Below are positions 33,132-41,855 of a DNA stretch of 41,909 nucleotides, piece after piece. Positions within the stretch are counted from its first letter, which is position 1. Each line of letters opens with the position of its first letter. The stretch covers positions 1 to 41,909 of the forward strand of contig JAHHQO010000016.1 in NCBI GenBank assembly GCA_020026335.1. The letters are read 5' to 3'. The translations under genes were made by a program, and so were the position numbers. The notes under the pieces are model-generated. The model was not told the origin of the DNA and ran no database searches. It saw only the letters and a list, made by a program, of their open reading frames with translations. The DNA is from Alistipes sp. GTDB lineage: Bacteria; Bacteroidota; Bacteroidia; Bacteroidales; Rikenellaceae.

Positions 33132-36100
33132 TTAGAATTGCAGTTTTACGTTGAAACCAAAGTTACGGGTATTAGGCTGCATGAAGTAGTCCACACCCTG
33201 ATAGAACGAGTTGCTGGTCGAAGCCGAAACCTCGGGGTCGAAGGGAGCCTTGCAGTAGATCATCCACAGGTTCTTGGCGATGAAACCTACGGTGAGCTTA
33301 GCCTTGTTGTTGAACCACTTCTTGGGAAGAGTGTAGTTCAGGCTCAACTCCTGAAGACGGATGTTCGATGCACTGTAAAGATAGTAGGCACCGTGACCAC
33401 CGTCGGCACTCGAAATGGTGTTGTAGTAAGCCTGGGTGTCGATACGGCCGAAGTTGATGGGTACACCGCCCTGATCACGGAAGTTGGCAGAAGCCTGCGA
33501 AGTACCGTAGTAGTCGAGGATACCCTGTGTAGCGGAGTAAGCCAGACCGCCCACACGTGCAGTGAAGACCATACCCAGCTCGATGCCCTTGAAGCCGAAC
33601 GAGTTGGCCCAACCCATGTTGTAACGGGGTGCGAGCGAACCCACCTTGCGCATCTCGGTCTCCTCCATGGCGAGCTTACCCTTATCGACCAATACATAAC
33701 CCTGGTCGTCACGCTTCAGCTCGTGGTTCACGTAGATGTCGCTCATCGAACCGCCGGGACGCAGAATCACCTGAGGTGCCACGTTCGAAGCACCCAGCCA
33801 GTCCTTCTTGATTTCGTCGGTCGAGAAGGTCTCACCCGTAGCCTCGATATATACGTTGTCGGCCAACTCGTTGATACGGTTGCGGTTGAGGGTCAGAGTG
33901 AACGAGCTGTTCCAAGTGAAGTCGCCCCACTTGTTGTTGTAACCCAGTGCCAACTCCATACCCTGGTTCTGCACGTCACCGGTCTGGACAATCATATCCT
34001 TGTAACCCGACGATGAAGGCATGGGTGCGTAGATGGTCTGGTGGTAGGTATTCGAACGATAGTAAGTCACGTCCAAAGTCAAGTGGTTGAAGAAACGGGC
34101 ATTGATACCAATCTCCCACGACTTGGTGTCCTCGGGCTTGAGGTTCGAAGCGGGGAAGGTGGTAGGCTTCTGCCAGTTGTGGGTCTGCTCGTCGAACTTA
34201 TACGAGGGGTTCGAGATGAAACGGCTGAATGCCGAAGCCACCTGCGAGTAAGAACCGCGCACCTTGAGGAAGGTGAACCACTCGGGCATCTTGACCATGT
34301 TGGAAACCACGGCCGAGAGACCTACCGAAGGATAGAAGAACGAGTTGTGCTTGGTGAATGCCAGCTGCGAAGCCCAGTCGTTACGACCCGTAACGGTCAG
34401 ATAGAGCATCGACTTCCAACCCACCTCGACCGATGCGAAGATGGCCTGATTCTGGTCGTGCCAACCGTTCTGGATAGGCTTGTACTTCTCGGCATAGTTC
34501 ACGTTCTTCATCGAGAACTGATTGACGAGCAAGAGGTCACCGGCACCACCGGCCTCCTCGAAACGCTGGTCGTTAATCGAAGCACCGATGTTGGCGGTCA
34601 GTGTCCAGTCGTCACCGAACTGCTTGTCGATGTTCAACATCACGTCACTGTAGAAGTTGCGGTCGTGCTGTGTCACGTCCTCGTAACCACCGTTCATACC
34701 GGCGAAGGTGGTCAGTGTCGAAGCGTAGTACTTCTTCTTGAGACGGTACTCCGAGTTATCGACACGCACACGGCCGGTGATGTTCATCCAGTCGGTGATG
34801 TTCCACTTGAGCGAGGCGTTGAGCATATAACGACGCTTGTCGGTCTCGCGCTTGTTGCGCTTCTGCAACCAGTAGGGGTTCTGCATCGAGTGGTTACCCT
34901 CGCCGTAGGGCCAGTACTGGGTCATATAACCGCGCACGGGGTCCCAACGCTCGAAAAGACGCACCTCGTTGAAATCCTCACCACGAGGGAAGAGGTAAAC
35001 GGCAGGCAGGGGGTTGTAGTACTTACCCTGCGACACCATGTTGCGGTCCTTCTGAATCACGAAGTTGGCACCCATGTCGAGGACGAGCTTGTCCTTGGCA
35101 AACGAAGTGGTGTTGCGTGCCGTGAAGTTGTAACGGTCGTAGGAGTTGTCGGTGATGATACCCGTTGCGTTGGTGGTCGAAGCCGAGATATAGGTCTGGT
35201 TCTTCTGATTACCTGTCGAGAGCGATACCGAGTTGATGATGTTGGTACCGGTCTGGAAGAACTTTTCGGGGTCGTAGGTGATGTCGTTGCGCTTCTCGCC
35301 CCAGTTCATGTAACCGCTCGACGAAGCGTAGGTATTCTGCATCTCGGGCAACATATACACCTTCGAGAAGGTGGTGCTGTTGCTTACCGTCACGCTGGTA
35401 TGGTCCTTGGCACCGCGCTTGGTGTTGATGATAACCACACCGTTGGCAGCGTCGGAACCGTAGAGGGCGGCAGCCGAAGGACCGGTCAGCATATTGATGG
35501 ACTCGATGTCCTCGGGGTTGATATCCGCCGAGCTCTCCGAACCGCTGGGAGTACCGTAGGCACCGCTACCGCCGGAGATACTGTGGTTGTACATGGGGAT
35601 ACCGTCAATCACGTAGAGGGCGTTGTTACCCTTCTCGATAGACTTCTCACCACGCATCACGACACGTGTTGTGGCACCGGGACCACCCGAACCGCTGTTG
35701 ATGGTCACACCTGCGACCTTACCGACCAGCGAGTTCATGAAGTTGGCATCCTTGACGGTGGTCAGCTCGTCGGCCTTGACCTGCTGGACGCTGTAAGAAA
35801 GGGCTTTTTCGGAACGCTTGATACCCAACGCCGTAACGACTACGGCATCGAGAGTAGCATTTTCCTCTTCGAGCTTCACCTGCAGAAAAGTCTGACCGGT
35901 GTAAGCGATTTCCTGGGTTTTGTAACCCACAAACGAAATGGTGATGACCTCACCGTTTTCGATTTTAGTCAGTTCGAATGTACCATCAACGTTGGTGGTT
36001 GTACCCGCACCGCTGGTAGTGATTACTGTAGCTCCGATGACCGGACCCATAGCATCCTCGACGATACCTTTGACAGCGGTCTGCTGTGCGAAAGCAGACT

Positions 36101-36170
36101 CAACGGCAAAAGTCATCATACACAAAACCGTGAGGAGTGCTCCAAGCTTGGACTTGAATGATTTAAGCAT
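33132..36170 (-). CDS. SusC-like TonB-dependent receptor
   Basis: The 1012-residue outer-membrane transporter has a signal peptide (about 1-28, AFAQ). A carboxypeptidase-D-like regulatory domain follows (about 32-108; VKGIVEDAMGPVIGATV). The plug domain (about 115-235) has GKVAGVTI, RGEKSI and NALYVIDGIPM. A 22-strand barrel runs to the C-terminal aromatic residue (NVKLQF). Transport needs TonB energy. No extra N-terminal STN domain is present, so it is not of the anti-sigma-linked transducer type. It is the first gene of the operon, with a promoter about 240 bases upstream and hence a long mRNA leader. Confidence 0.96.
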   Translation of the reverse strand: MLKSFKSKLGALLTVLCMMTFAVESAFAQQTAVKGIVEDAMGPVIGATVITTSGAGTTTNVDGTFELTKIENGEVITISFVGYKTQEIAYTGQTFLQVKLEEENATLDAVVVTALGIKRSEKALSYSVQQVKADELTTVKDANFMNSLVGKVAGVTINSGSGGPGATTRVVMRGEKSIEKGNNALYVIDGIPMYNHSISGGSGAYGTPSGSESSADINPEDIESINMLTGPSAAALYGSDAANGVVIINTKRGAKDHTSVTVSNSTTFSKVYMLPEMQNTYASSSGYMNWGEKRNDITYDPEKFFQTGTNIINSVSLSTGNQKNQTYISASTTNATGIITDNSYDRYNFTARNTTSFAKDKLVLDMGANFVIQKDRNMVSQGKYYNPLPAVYLFPRGEDFNEVRLFERWDPVRGYMTQYWPYGEGNHSMQNPYWLQKRNKRETDKRRYMLNASLKWNITDWMNITGRVRVDNSEYRLKKKYYASTLTTFAGMNGGYEDVTQHDRNFYSDVMLNIDKQFGDDWTLTANIGASINDQRFEEAGGAGDLLLVNQFSMKNVNYAEKYKPIQNGWHDQNQAIFASVEVGWKSMLYLTVTGRNDWASQLAFTKHNSFFYPSVGLSAVVSNMVKMPEWFTFLKVRGSYSQVASAFSRFISNPSYKFDEQTHNWQKPTTFPASNLKPEDTKSWEIGINARFFNHLTLDVTYYRSNTYHQTIYAPMPSSSGYKDMIVQTGDVQNQGMELALGYNNKWGDFTWNSSFTLTLNRNRINELADNVYIEATGETFSTDEIKKDWLGASNVAPQVILRPGGSMSDIYVNHELKRDDQGYVLVDKGKLAMEETEMRKVGSLAPRYNMGWANSFGFKGIELGMVFTARVGGLAYSATQGILDYYGTSQASANFRDQGGVPINFGRIDTQAYYNTISSADGGHGAYYLYSASNIRLQELSLNYTLPKKWFNNKAKLTVGFIAKNLWMIYCKAPFDPEVSASTSNSFYQGVDYFMQPNTRNFGFNVKLQF

Positions 36171-36412
36171 AATTAGTAGATTTTAAATTTTTAGCACATA
36201 AGCAAAAATTTGATGAATTTGGGTGAATGGTAAAATTGCCCGCAGGCAACTGGTGTAATTTGGTTTGTTTTCTAATATTAAAAAGTTGTTTTTTAGTTAA
36301 TACTCAATCCTATTGAGAGGTAGAGAATTCCAAACGGGATTTCGCATTTTCCAGCCAATCGGAACAGAGAAACCACAAGGAAATTCCGTCACTTCACATA
36401 CTTAAAAGTTTG

Positions 36413-36442
36413 CAAATATAAGTAAAATTATCTTGTTTCAAA
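36413..36442 (-). promoter_or_regulatory. Promoter of the SusC-like operon
   Basis: On the minus strand TTTG (36442-36439), an 18-base spacer and TATATTTG (36420-36413). It predicts an untranslated leader of about 235-240 bases. A second -7-like TAACTTTG (36462-36455) has no suitably spaced -33 element. Confidence 0.6.
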
Positions 36443-36852
36443 ATTTTAAACCTACAAAGTTAGTCACTCTGTCGCAAAAATTTTTACATTATTGATAATA
36501 AGACATAAAGACCAATATTTTGACCTAATATCGAGATATTTCTTTACGAAACAACGGGCGTTTCACTCGAAATTGCTTTACAAACAGAACCTCAGCATAT
36601 TAAATTTTTTAATTAATTTTTCACTCTTTTCTTTCGTTTTCCACCCCACCACCCGACACTTCGCCCCACACAGGTTATACATATATATATTATATGGGGC
36701 GATAGCCCACTTCCCCGCCACAGCCGCCCTCCGCCGTCGGAAGGATTATCGTTTTTAATATCTAAGCCCCTCATTCAGAAAGTAATAAATTTTATTATCT
36801 AACAATCCGTCAAAATTGTGTAAAATCATGCTACAATATGATAATTAATCAT

Positions 36853-36860
36853 TATATTTG
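36853..36860 (+). promoter_or_regulatory. -7 box of korAB
   Basis: TATATTTG on the plus strand, 31 bases before ATG 36892. It lies after an in-frame ATG at 36838, which supports the later start. Confidence 0.6.
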
Positions 36861-36891
36861 TATAACAACATTAACCAAACCTTTAAACAAC

Positions 36892-38736
36892 ATGGAACAA
36901 TCTTCTGTGCGTGATTTGCAAGACGTCGTGATTCGCTTTTCGGGCGACTCGGGTGACGGTATGCAGCTGACAGGCACACTTTTTTCCGACACCTCGGCTC
37001 TCATGGGTAATGGTATCTCCACCTTCCCCGACTATCCCGCCGAGATTCGCGCACCGCAAGGCACTATTGCAGGTGTATCAGGTTTCCAAGTACACTTCGG
37101 TTCACACCGGGAGTTGAACCCGGGTGACTATTGCGACGTACTGGTTGCAATGAACCCCGCCGCGCTGAAGGCAAACCGCAAATGGCTGAAGGAAGGTGCT
37201 ACGGTCATCCTCGATGGTGACTCGCTCACCGATGAACACATCAAGAAAGCCGGTTTCAAGACCGATGACCCGCTCAAGGAGCTGAAATTGGACGAGTACA
37301 ACCTCGTTATCCCCGATATTACAACACTCACCCGCGAAGCCCTCAAGGATTTGGGTCTCGACAACAAGACGGTCGTCAAGTGTAAGAATATGTTTGCACT
37401 GGGTATCTGCTTCTGGCTGTTCGAGCGTCTGGAGGACTTTGCCGCCAGCTATCTGGAAAGAAAATTCTCGAAGAAGAACCCCCTGATTGCCGAGGCCAAC
37501 AAGCTCGCCATCAAGGCCGGTTACGACTTCGCCGCCAATACCCACCAGTTCGCCAACCAGTACCGCGTGGAACCCGCCAATCTGGAGAAGGGCACCTACC
37601 GCACCATCAGCGGTAACGTGGCTACCGCATGGGGTCTCTGCGCCGCTGCCGAGAAGGCAGGCCTGCCGCTCTTCTGCGGCTCCTACCCCATCACTCCGGC
37701 TACCGTTATCCTCGAGGAGCTGGCCAAGCGTAAGGATTTGGGTGTCAAGACCGTTCAGGCAGAGGACGAGATTGCAGGTGTCTGCACCGCCATCGGTGCT
37801 GCCTATGCCGGCAACTTCGCCGTCACCACTACTTCGGGCCCCGGTCTCTCGCTCAAGAGCGAGGCTTTGGGTCTGGCTGTGATGACCGAGCTGCCCATCG
37901 TATTGGTCGATGTACAGCGAGGCGGTCCTTCGACAGGACTCCCCACCAAGACCGAGCAGAGCGACCTCCAGCAGGCACTCTACGGCCGTAACGGCGAGTG
38001 TCCCACCATCGTGGTTGCCGCATCGTCACCCAGTGACTGTTTCCACTACGCCTTCGAGGCAGGACGTCTGGCCATGGAGCACATGACCCCGACCATTCTG
38101 CTCTCCGACGGTTTCATCGCCAACGGTTCGGAGCCGTGGCGTATCCCCAAGATGGCAGACTATCCCAAGATTTGTCCGCCCATCGTAGAGCCCACATCCG
38201 AGGGTGTATTCATGCCCTACGTGAGAAACGAGAAGCTCGCCCGCGGCTGGGCATTCCCCGGCAAGAAGGGTCTGGAGCACCGCATCGGCGGTCTGGAGAA
38301 GGACTCCGTGAAGGGTTCTATCTCTCACGACCCGAAGAACCACCAGCTGATGGTCAATACCCGTGCCGAGAAGGTACGCAAGGTTGCCGACTACATTCCT
38401 CATCAGGAGGTCTATGGCGACAAGGAGGGCGACCTGCTGGTAGTAGGTTGGGGCGGTACACGCGGCCACTTGCAGAACGCTGTCGATCAGCTGCGCAAGG
38501 AGGGCAAGAAGGTGTCGTTGTGTCACTTCAACTACATCAATCCCCTGCCTCACGGTGTAAAAGAAATCTTTTCGAAGTTCCGCAAGATTGTGGTCTGCGA
38601 GCTGAACATGGGTCAGTTTGCCAACTATCTCCGCTCGGAGCTCCAGGAGTTCCACTACGAACAGTACAACAAGTGTGAGGGTCAGCCCTTCACCATCGTT
38701 GAGTTGAAACAGAAGTTTGAACTTTTATTGAAGTAA
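36892..38736 (+). CDS. korA: 2-oxoacid:ferredoxin oxidoreductase subunit alpha (gamma-alpha fusion)
   Basis: The 614-residue protein fuses an N-terminal gamma domain (about 8-195; VIRFSGDSGDGMQLTG) to the pyrimidine-binding alpha domain (about 230-614; GSYPITPAT, the QAEDEIAGVC segment with the TPP-activating Glu, and TTTSGPGLSLKSE). With the beta subunit encoded 6 bases downstream, it oxidatively decarboxylates a 2-oxoacid, most likely 2-oxoglutarate to succinyl-CoA, reducing ferredoxin. In anaerobes it may also run in reverse. A pyruvate or branched-chain substrate is possible, but this two-subunit layout is typical of Kor. The start at 36892 is used because the earlier in-frame Met precedes the promoter box. 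Confidence 0.94.
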   Translation: MEQSSVRDLQDVVIRFSGDSGDGMQLTGTLFSDTSALMGNGISTFPDYPAEIRAPQGTIAGVSGFQVHFGSHRELNPGDYCDVLVAMNPAALKANRKWLKEGATVILDGDSLTDEHIKKAGFKTDDPLKELKLDEYNLVIPDITTLTREALKDLGLDNKTVVKCKNMFALGICFWLFERLEDFAASYLERKFSKKNPLIAEANKLAIKAGYDFAANTHQFANQYRVEPANLEKGTYRTISGNVATAWGLCAAAEKAGLPLFCGSYPITPATVILEELAKRKDLGVKTVQAEDEIAGVCTAIGAAYAGNFAVTTTSGPGLSLKSEALGLAVMTELPIVLVDVQRGGPSTGLPTKTEQSDLQQALYGRNGECPTIVVAASSPSDCFHYAFEAGRLAMEHMTPTILLSDGFIANGSEPWRIPKMADYPKICPPIVEPTSEGVFMPYVRNEKLARGWAFPGKKGLEHRIGGLEKDSVKGSISHDPKNHQLMVNTRAEKVRKVADYIPHQEVYGDKEGDLLVVGWGGTRGHLQNAVDQLRKEGKKVSLCHFNYINPLPHGVKEIFSKFRKIVVCELNMGQFANYLRSELQEFHYEQYNKCEGQPFTIVELKQKFELLLK

Positions 38737-38742
38737 GCGACA

Positions 38743-39774
38743 ATGGCAGAATTTAAATATACACCCCAGGATTTCAAGAGCGATCAGGAGGTACGTTGGT
38801 GCCCCGGATGTGGCGACCACGCCATTCTCAATGCCGTGCAGCGCGCTCTCCCCGAGATTGCCGACCTCACGGACACGCCCCACAACCTCTTCACCTTCAT
38901 TTCGGGTATCGGTTGTTCGTCGCGTTTCATCTACTACATGAAGACCTTTGGCTTCCACACCATCCACGGCCGTGCCAACGCCGTAGCCACAGGTGTGAAG
39001 GTGGCCAACCCCAAATTGGCGGTATGGGTCACAACGGGTGACGGTGACTCGCTGGCTATCGGCGGTAACCACTTCATCCACGCCATTCGCCGTAATGTGG
39101 ACCTCAACGTCATTCTGTTCAACAACGAGATTTACGGTCTGACCAAGGGTCAGTACTCGCCCACCTCGAAGTTGGGTAAAATCACCAAGACCTCGCCCTA
39201 CGGTACGGTAGAGAAGCCATTCACCCCCGGTGAGTTGGTTATCGGTGCCAAGGGTACATTCTTCGCACGTACCATCGATATGGAGGTGCAGTTGTCGAAG
39301 GAGTGCATGGTGGCAGCTGCCAAACACAAGGGTATGGCTGTCATCGAGGCATTGCAGAACTGCGTGATTTTCAACAACAAGACCCACGCCGATTTCGCAG
39401 GTGACAAGCGTACACGTATGCAGAACACCATCACCCTGCGTCACGGTCAGAAGATGCTCTTCGGTGAGCACAACGAGAAGGGTCTGGTCTTCGAGAATAT
39501 GAGATTGAAGGTTGTCACCGTAGGTGAGGACGGCTACACCCTCGACGATGTGCTGACACACGATGCACACACCGAGGACACCACTCTCCACCGTATGCTG
39601 GCAGCCATGAAGTACCCCGAATATCCCGTAGCCATCGGCGTGATTCGCTCGGTGGAGGACGACAATGTCTACGACCTCGCGGTCGAGAGACAGGTCGAGG
39701 AGGTGAAGGCACAGAGCAAGATTCACTGTGTCGATGACCTGCTGATGTCGGGTTCTACCTGGGAGGTCAAGTAA
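38743..39774 (+). CDS. korB: 2-oxoacid:ferredoxin oxidoreductase subunit beta
   Basis: The 343-residue thiamine-diphosphate-binding subunit has WCPGCGDHAI at the N terminus (Fe-S/TPP region) and the TPP-Mg motif GDGDSLAIGGNHF followed by LFNNEIYGLTKGQYSPTS. It pairs with KorA; the genes are 6 bases apart. Only the two cysteines of CPGC are evident close to the N terminus, as is usual for short beta subunits. A strong terminator follows. Confidence 0.95.
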   Translation: MAEFKYTPQDFKSDQEVRWCPGCGDHAILNAVQRALPEIADLTDTPHNLFTFISGIGCSSRFIYYMKTFGFHTIHGRANAVATGVKVANPKLAVWVTTGDGDSLAIGGNHFIHAIRRNVDLNVILFNNEIYGLTKGQYSPTSKLGKITKTSPYGTVEKPFTPGELVIGAKGTFFARTIDMEVQLSKECMVAAAKHKGMAVIEALQNCVIFNNKTHADFAGDKRTRMQNTITLRHGQKMLFGEHNEKGLVFENMRLKVVTVGEDGYTLDDVLTHDAHTEDTTLHRMLAAMKYPEYPVAIGVIRSVEDDNVYDLAVERQVEEVKAQSKIHCVDDLLMSGSTWEVK

Positions 39775-39793
39775 GCGACCCCAACAGGAAAAC

Positions 39794-39835
39794 AAAAAGC
39801 AGGAGTGTGACTTTGCGGTCGCACTCCTGCTTTTT
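39794..39835 (+). terminator. Terminator of korAB
   Basis: AAAAAGCAGGAGTG (39794-39807) pairs perfectly with CACTCCTGCTTTTT (39822-39835), and a further T follows. Confidence 0.9.
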
Positions 39836-39838
39836 TCA

Positions 39839-39846
39839 TATCTTTG
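39839..39846 (+). promoter_or_regulatory. -7 box upstream of the beta-lactamase gene
   Basis: TATCTTTG on the plus strand, directly after the korAB terminator. The ATG is 109 bases downstream, so the leader would be about 100 bases. Confidence 0.45.
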
Positions 39847-39955
39847 CCAACGGAAAAGGTGTCGGCATCGGGACGGTGGTATCGCTCACGTGACGACATC
39901 TTCCCGATAACGGGCGACAGATGCCCTTCATTTCAACCTCAACACATCATTTATT

Positions 39956-40840
39956 ATGCTCCGACACCTCCTTACAGCCCTTTGCGCCCTGCTATTCATC
40001 TCCTGCGCCGATGCAGGCGACCATCTCGAAGCCGAAATCCAAGACCTGCTCCGCAACAGAAAGATGACGGTCGGCGTGGCGGTAGTGATGGACGGAGAGC
40101 CGGTTGCCGTGGTGAACAATGACGCGCAATATCCGCTGATGAGCGTCTTCAAATTCCATCAGGCGGTGGCGGTTGCCCACCGTATGGAGGAGCTGGGGCT
40201 TCCCTTGAGCCACACCCTCCACATCCGCAAGGAGGAGTTCGAAGCCCCGACTTACAGCCCTTTACGCGACAGTTTTTCTCAACGCGACATCGACATCACG
40301 GTGGGCGACCTGCTCCGATACAGCGTACAGTACTCCGACAACCACGCCTGCGACCTCCTCTTTCGCCACATCATCGGCGTGGAGGAGAGCGATGCCTACC
40401 TCCGAAGTCTGGGCATCGGGGAGTTCGCCCTCTCCGCCAACGAGCAACAGATGCGCGAGGAGGTGACACGCTGCTACGACAACCGTTCGGCACCCCTGTC
40501 TGCCGCCACCCTCCTCGACCGATTTATCCGCCGCGAGATTGTGGCAGAGCCTTATTTCAGTTTCATTGCCGACTGCATGTACTCCTCGACCACGGGAAAC
40601 AGTCGTCTGAAACGCCCCTTCCTCGGCACGGACATCCGTATCGGTGACAAGACCGGCACGGGTATCAACCCTGCAAGCGGAGCATTCATCGCCGTGAACG
40701 ACATCGGTTTCGTGACTCTTCCCGACGGGCGCATCTACTCCATCGCCCTGCTTATCCGCAACAGCCACGAAACACTTGCCGACACCGAGAAGGTGATAGC
40801 CTCCATTTCGGAGAAAGTGTATCGCGCGATGAGCGAGTAA
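39956..40840 (+). CDS. Class A beta-lactamase, subclass A2-like
   Basis: The 294-residue serine beta-lactamase has an N-terminal export signal with a possible lipobox (LLFISC, C17). Active-site motifs are complete: SVFK with S63 and K66, SDN at 127-129, omega-loop Glu E163 in ANEQQM, and KTGTG (232-236). The motif set and the insertion-rich omega region resemble the Bacteroidetes cephalosporinases (CepA/CblA/CfxA group) rather than TEM. It probably hydrolyses penicillins or cephalosporins in the periplasm. Base use resembles its neighbours and no mobile element is adjacent, so it looks resident. A weak, bulged hairpin at about 40901-40932 follows. Confidence 0.92.
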   Translation: MLRHLLTALCALLFISCADAGDHLEAEIQDLLRNRKMTVGVAVVMDGEPVAVVNNDAQYPLMSVFKFHQAVAVAHRMEELGLPLSHTLHIRKEEFEAPTYSPLRDSFSQRDIDITVGDLLRYSVQYSDNHACDLLFRHIIGVEESDAYLRSLGIGEFALSANEQQMREEVTRCYDNRSAPLSAATLLDRFIRREIVAEPYFSFIADCMYSSTTGNSRLKRPFLGTDIRIGDKTGTGINPASGAFIAVNDIGFVTLPDGRIYSIALLIRNSHETLADTEKVIASISEKVYRAMSE

Positions 40841-40998
40841 CCGCTTCGGCGGATTGTCGGGAGGCATCATGTTTCCGCTCCCCCGCCCCACCAAAAACTA
40901 AAGGGCAGAACCGCGATGCGATTCTGTCCCTTGCCGTACCACAAGTACGTGACACTAACTAAACTTAACCTAAATCTGTATTCTTTCCGATGCGCGGA

Positions 40999-41463
40999 CT
41001 ACTTGCCCAACAACTCCTTGTTGATGTAGTTGCGCATCACCTCAATACCCATGGCGCCTGCCGACACACGCGGCTGACCCTCCTTGGGGATAAAGAGGAA
41101 GGTGGGGATACTGCGCACACCGAAGGCTGCCGCCACGTCCTGTGCCTTGTCCACGTCCACCTTGTAGATGTCTACCTGACCTGCAAACTCGCCTGCCAGC
41201 TCGTCCATCACGGGCGACATCATCTTACAGGGACCGCACCATGTGGCGAAGAAATCCACCACCACGGGACGCTCACCTTCGAATTTGAATTCCGAGCCAC
41301 CCCTAGTATAATCAAAAACTTTCTCGCGGAACTCCTCCGCACTCAAAATAGTTGCTTTCATAGTTTTAACATTTTTTGCCTCCGAGGTCTTCTGTGCAAA
41401 AGCCGTTACCGACAACAGCGCCGTTGCGACCATCAGAAGTGCCGATTTAACAAATACTTTCAT
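40999..41463 (-). CDS. Exported thioredoxin
   Basis: The 154-residue protein has a signal peptide (about 1-23, VTAFAQ) and a complete thioredoxin fold: WCGPC active site (75-79), the FFAT strand before it, and cis-proline P116-type segment RSIPTFLFI. A short insertion (SEFKFEGERP) precedes the core. It probably acts in periplasmic disulfide reduction or oxidative-stress defence. An internal Met (M35, ATG near 41360) is preceded by an A-rich stretch typical of Bacteroidetes initiation, so a shorter cytoplasmic form is conceivable. No consensus promoter was found upstream. Confidence 0.92.
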   Translation of the reverse strand: MKVFVKSALLMVATALLSVTAFAQKTSEAKNVKTMKATILSAEEFREKVFDYTRGGSEFKFEGERPVVVDFFATWCGPCKMMSPVMDELAGEFAGQVDIYKVDVDKAQDVAAAFGVRSIPTFLFIPKEGQPRVSAGAMGIEVMRNYINKELLGK

Positions 41464-41835
41464 GTTGTTTATTTTTATGATGCAAAATTCGGCAAAAAAC
41501 CGACAGTGGTAAATGGCTGAATATCCGCAAACATTTGCAATTTTTCCCTGTCAGCATCTGCACTGCCCGAATAACGCGGTCAGAAGGAAGAAAATTGCGT
41601 GCACGATGAAAAAAAATTGCAAAATTTTAGCTTCTCGTGGCGACATTTATATTTATATGGGACGGTGCGCCGATGGGCGAAGTGGCATCTTCTCCTCGAT
41701 TATGGGTTTCGGGGCGATGGGTTTACCCCTTCACACACAGCCCAATACACAGCCGCGTCCGTCAGCATGCACCGTCACATCGTAAAAAATTGCAAAAAAT
41801 TTGCCCGAAAAATTTGCACTTCTAAAATTCTTGTG
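41464..41835. other. Intergenic region with A/T-rich TTGCAA repeats
   Basis: About 370 bases without a convincing gene. Three copies of an A-rich motif around AAATTGCAAA occur at 41534-41545 (reverse orientation), 41611-41626 and 41784-41800. The open frames here have low-complexity, unprotein-like content and are not called. Confidence 0.5.
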
Positions 41836-41843
41836 TACCTTTG
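41812..41843 (+). promoter_or_regulatory. Promoter of tRNA-Ala
   Basis: TTTG (41812-41815), a 20-base spacer and TACCTTTG (41836-41843), 12 bases before the tRNA 5' end. Confidence 0.75.
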
Positions 41844-41855
41844 CAACGCAATTCT

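Larger units (their letters stand above)
36171..36891. other. Long AT-rich intergenic region between the SusC-like gene and korA
   Basis: About 720 bases without a convincing gene. It contains the minus-strand promoter and leader of the SusC-like operon and the plus-strand -7 box of korA. Other structure: a small TTGCC/GGCAA hairpin at about 36235-36249 and a TA-rich alternating run near 36675-36698. A short plus-strand open frame (36492-36758) has Phe/Arg-rich, unprotein-like content and is not called. Confidence 0.6.

Noticed and set aside
34041..36161. A 706-codon plus-strand frame opposite the SusC-like gene
   Set aside because: Antisense shadow with Val/Gly/His-rich composition. No domain is recognisable.
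36492..36758. Short open frame in the susC-korA intergenic region
   Set aside because: Phe/His/Arg-rich, no homology signal, in AT-rich DNA, and no promoter box directly upstream.
40901..40948. Terminator after the beta-lactamase gene
   Set aside because: The stem has a bulge and no T run follows; a second GTAC hairpin is very short. Not strong enough to call.
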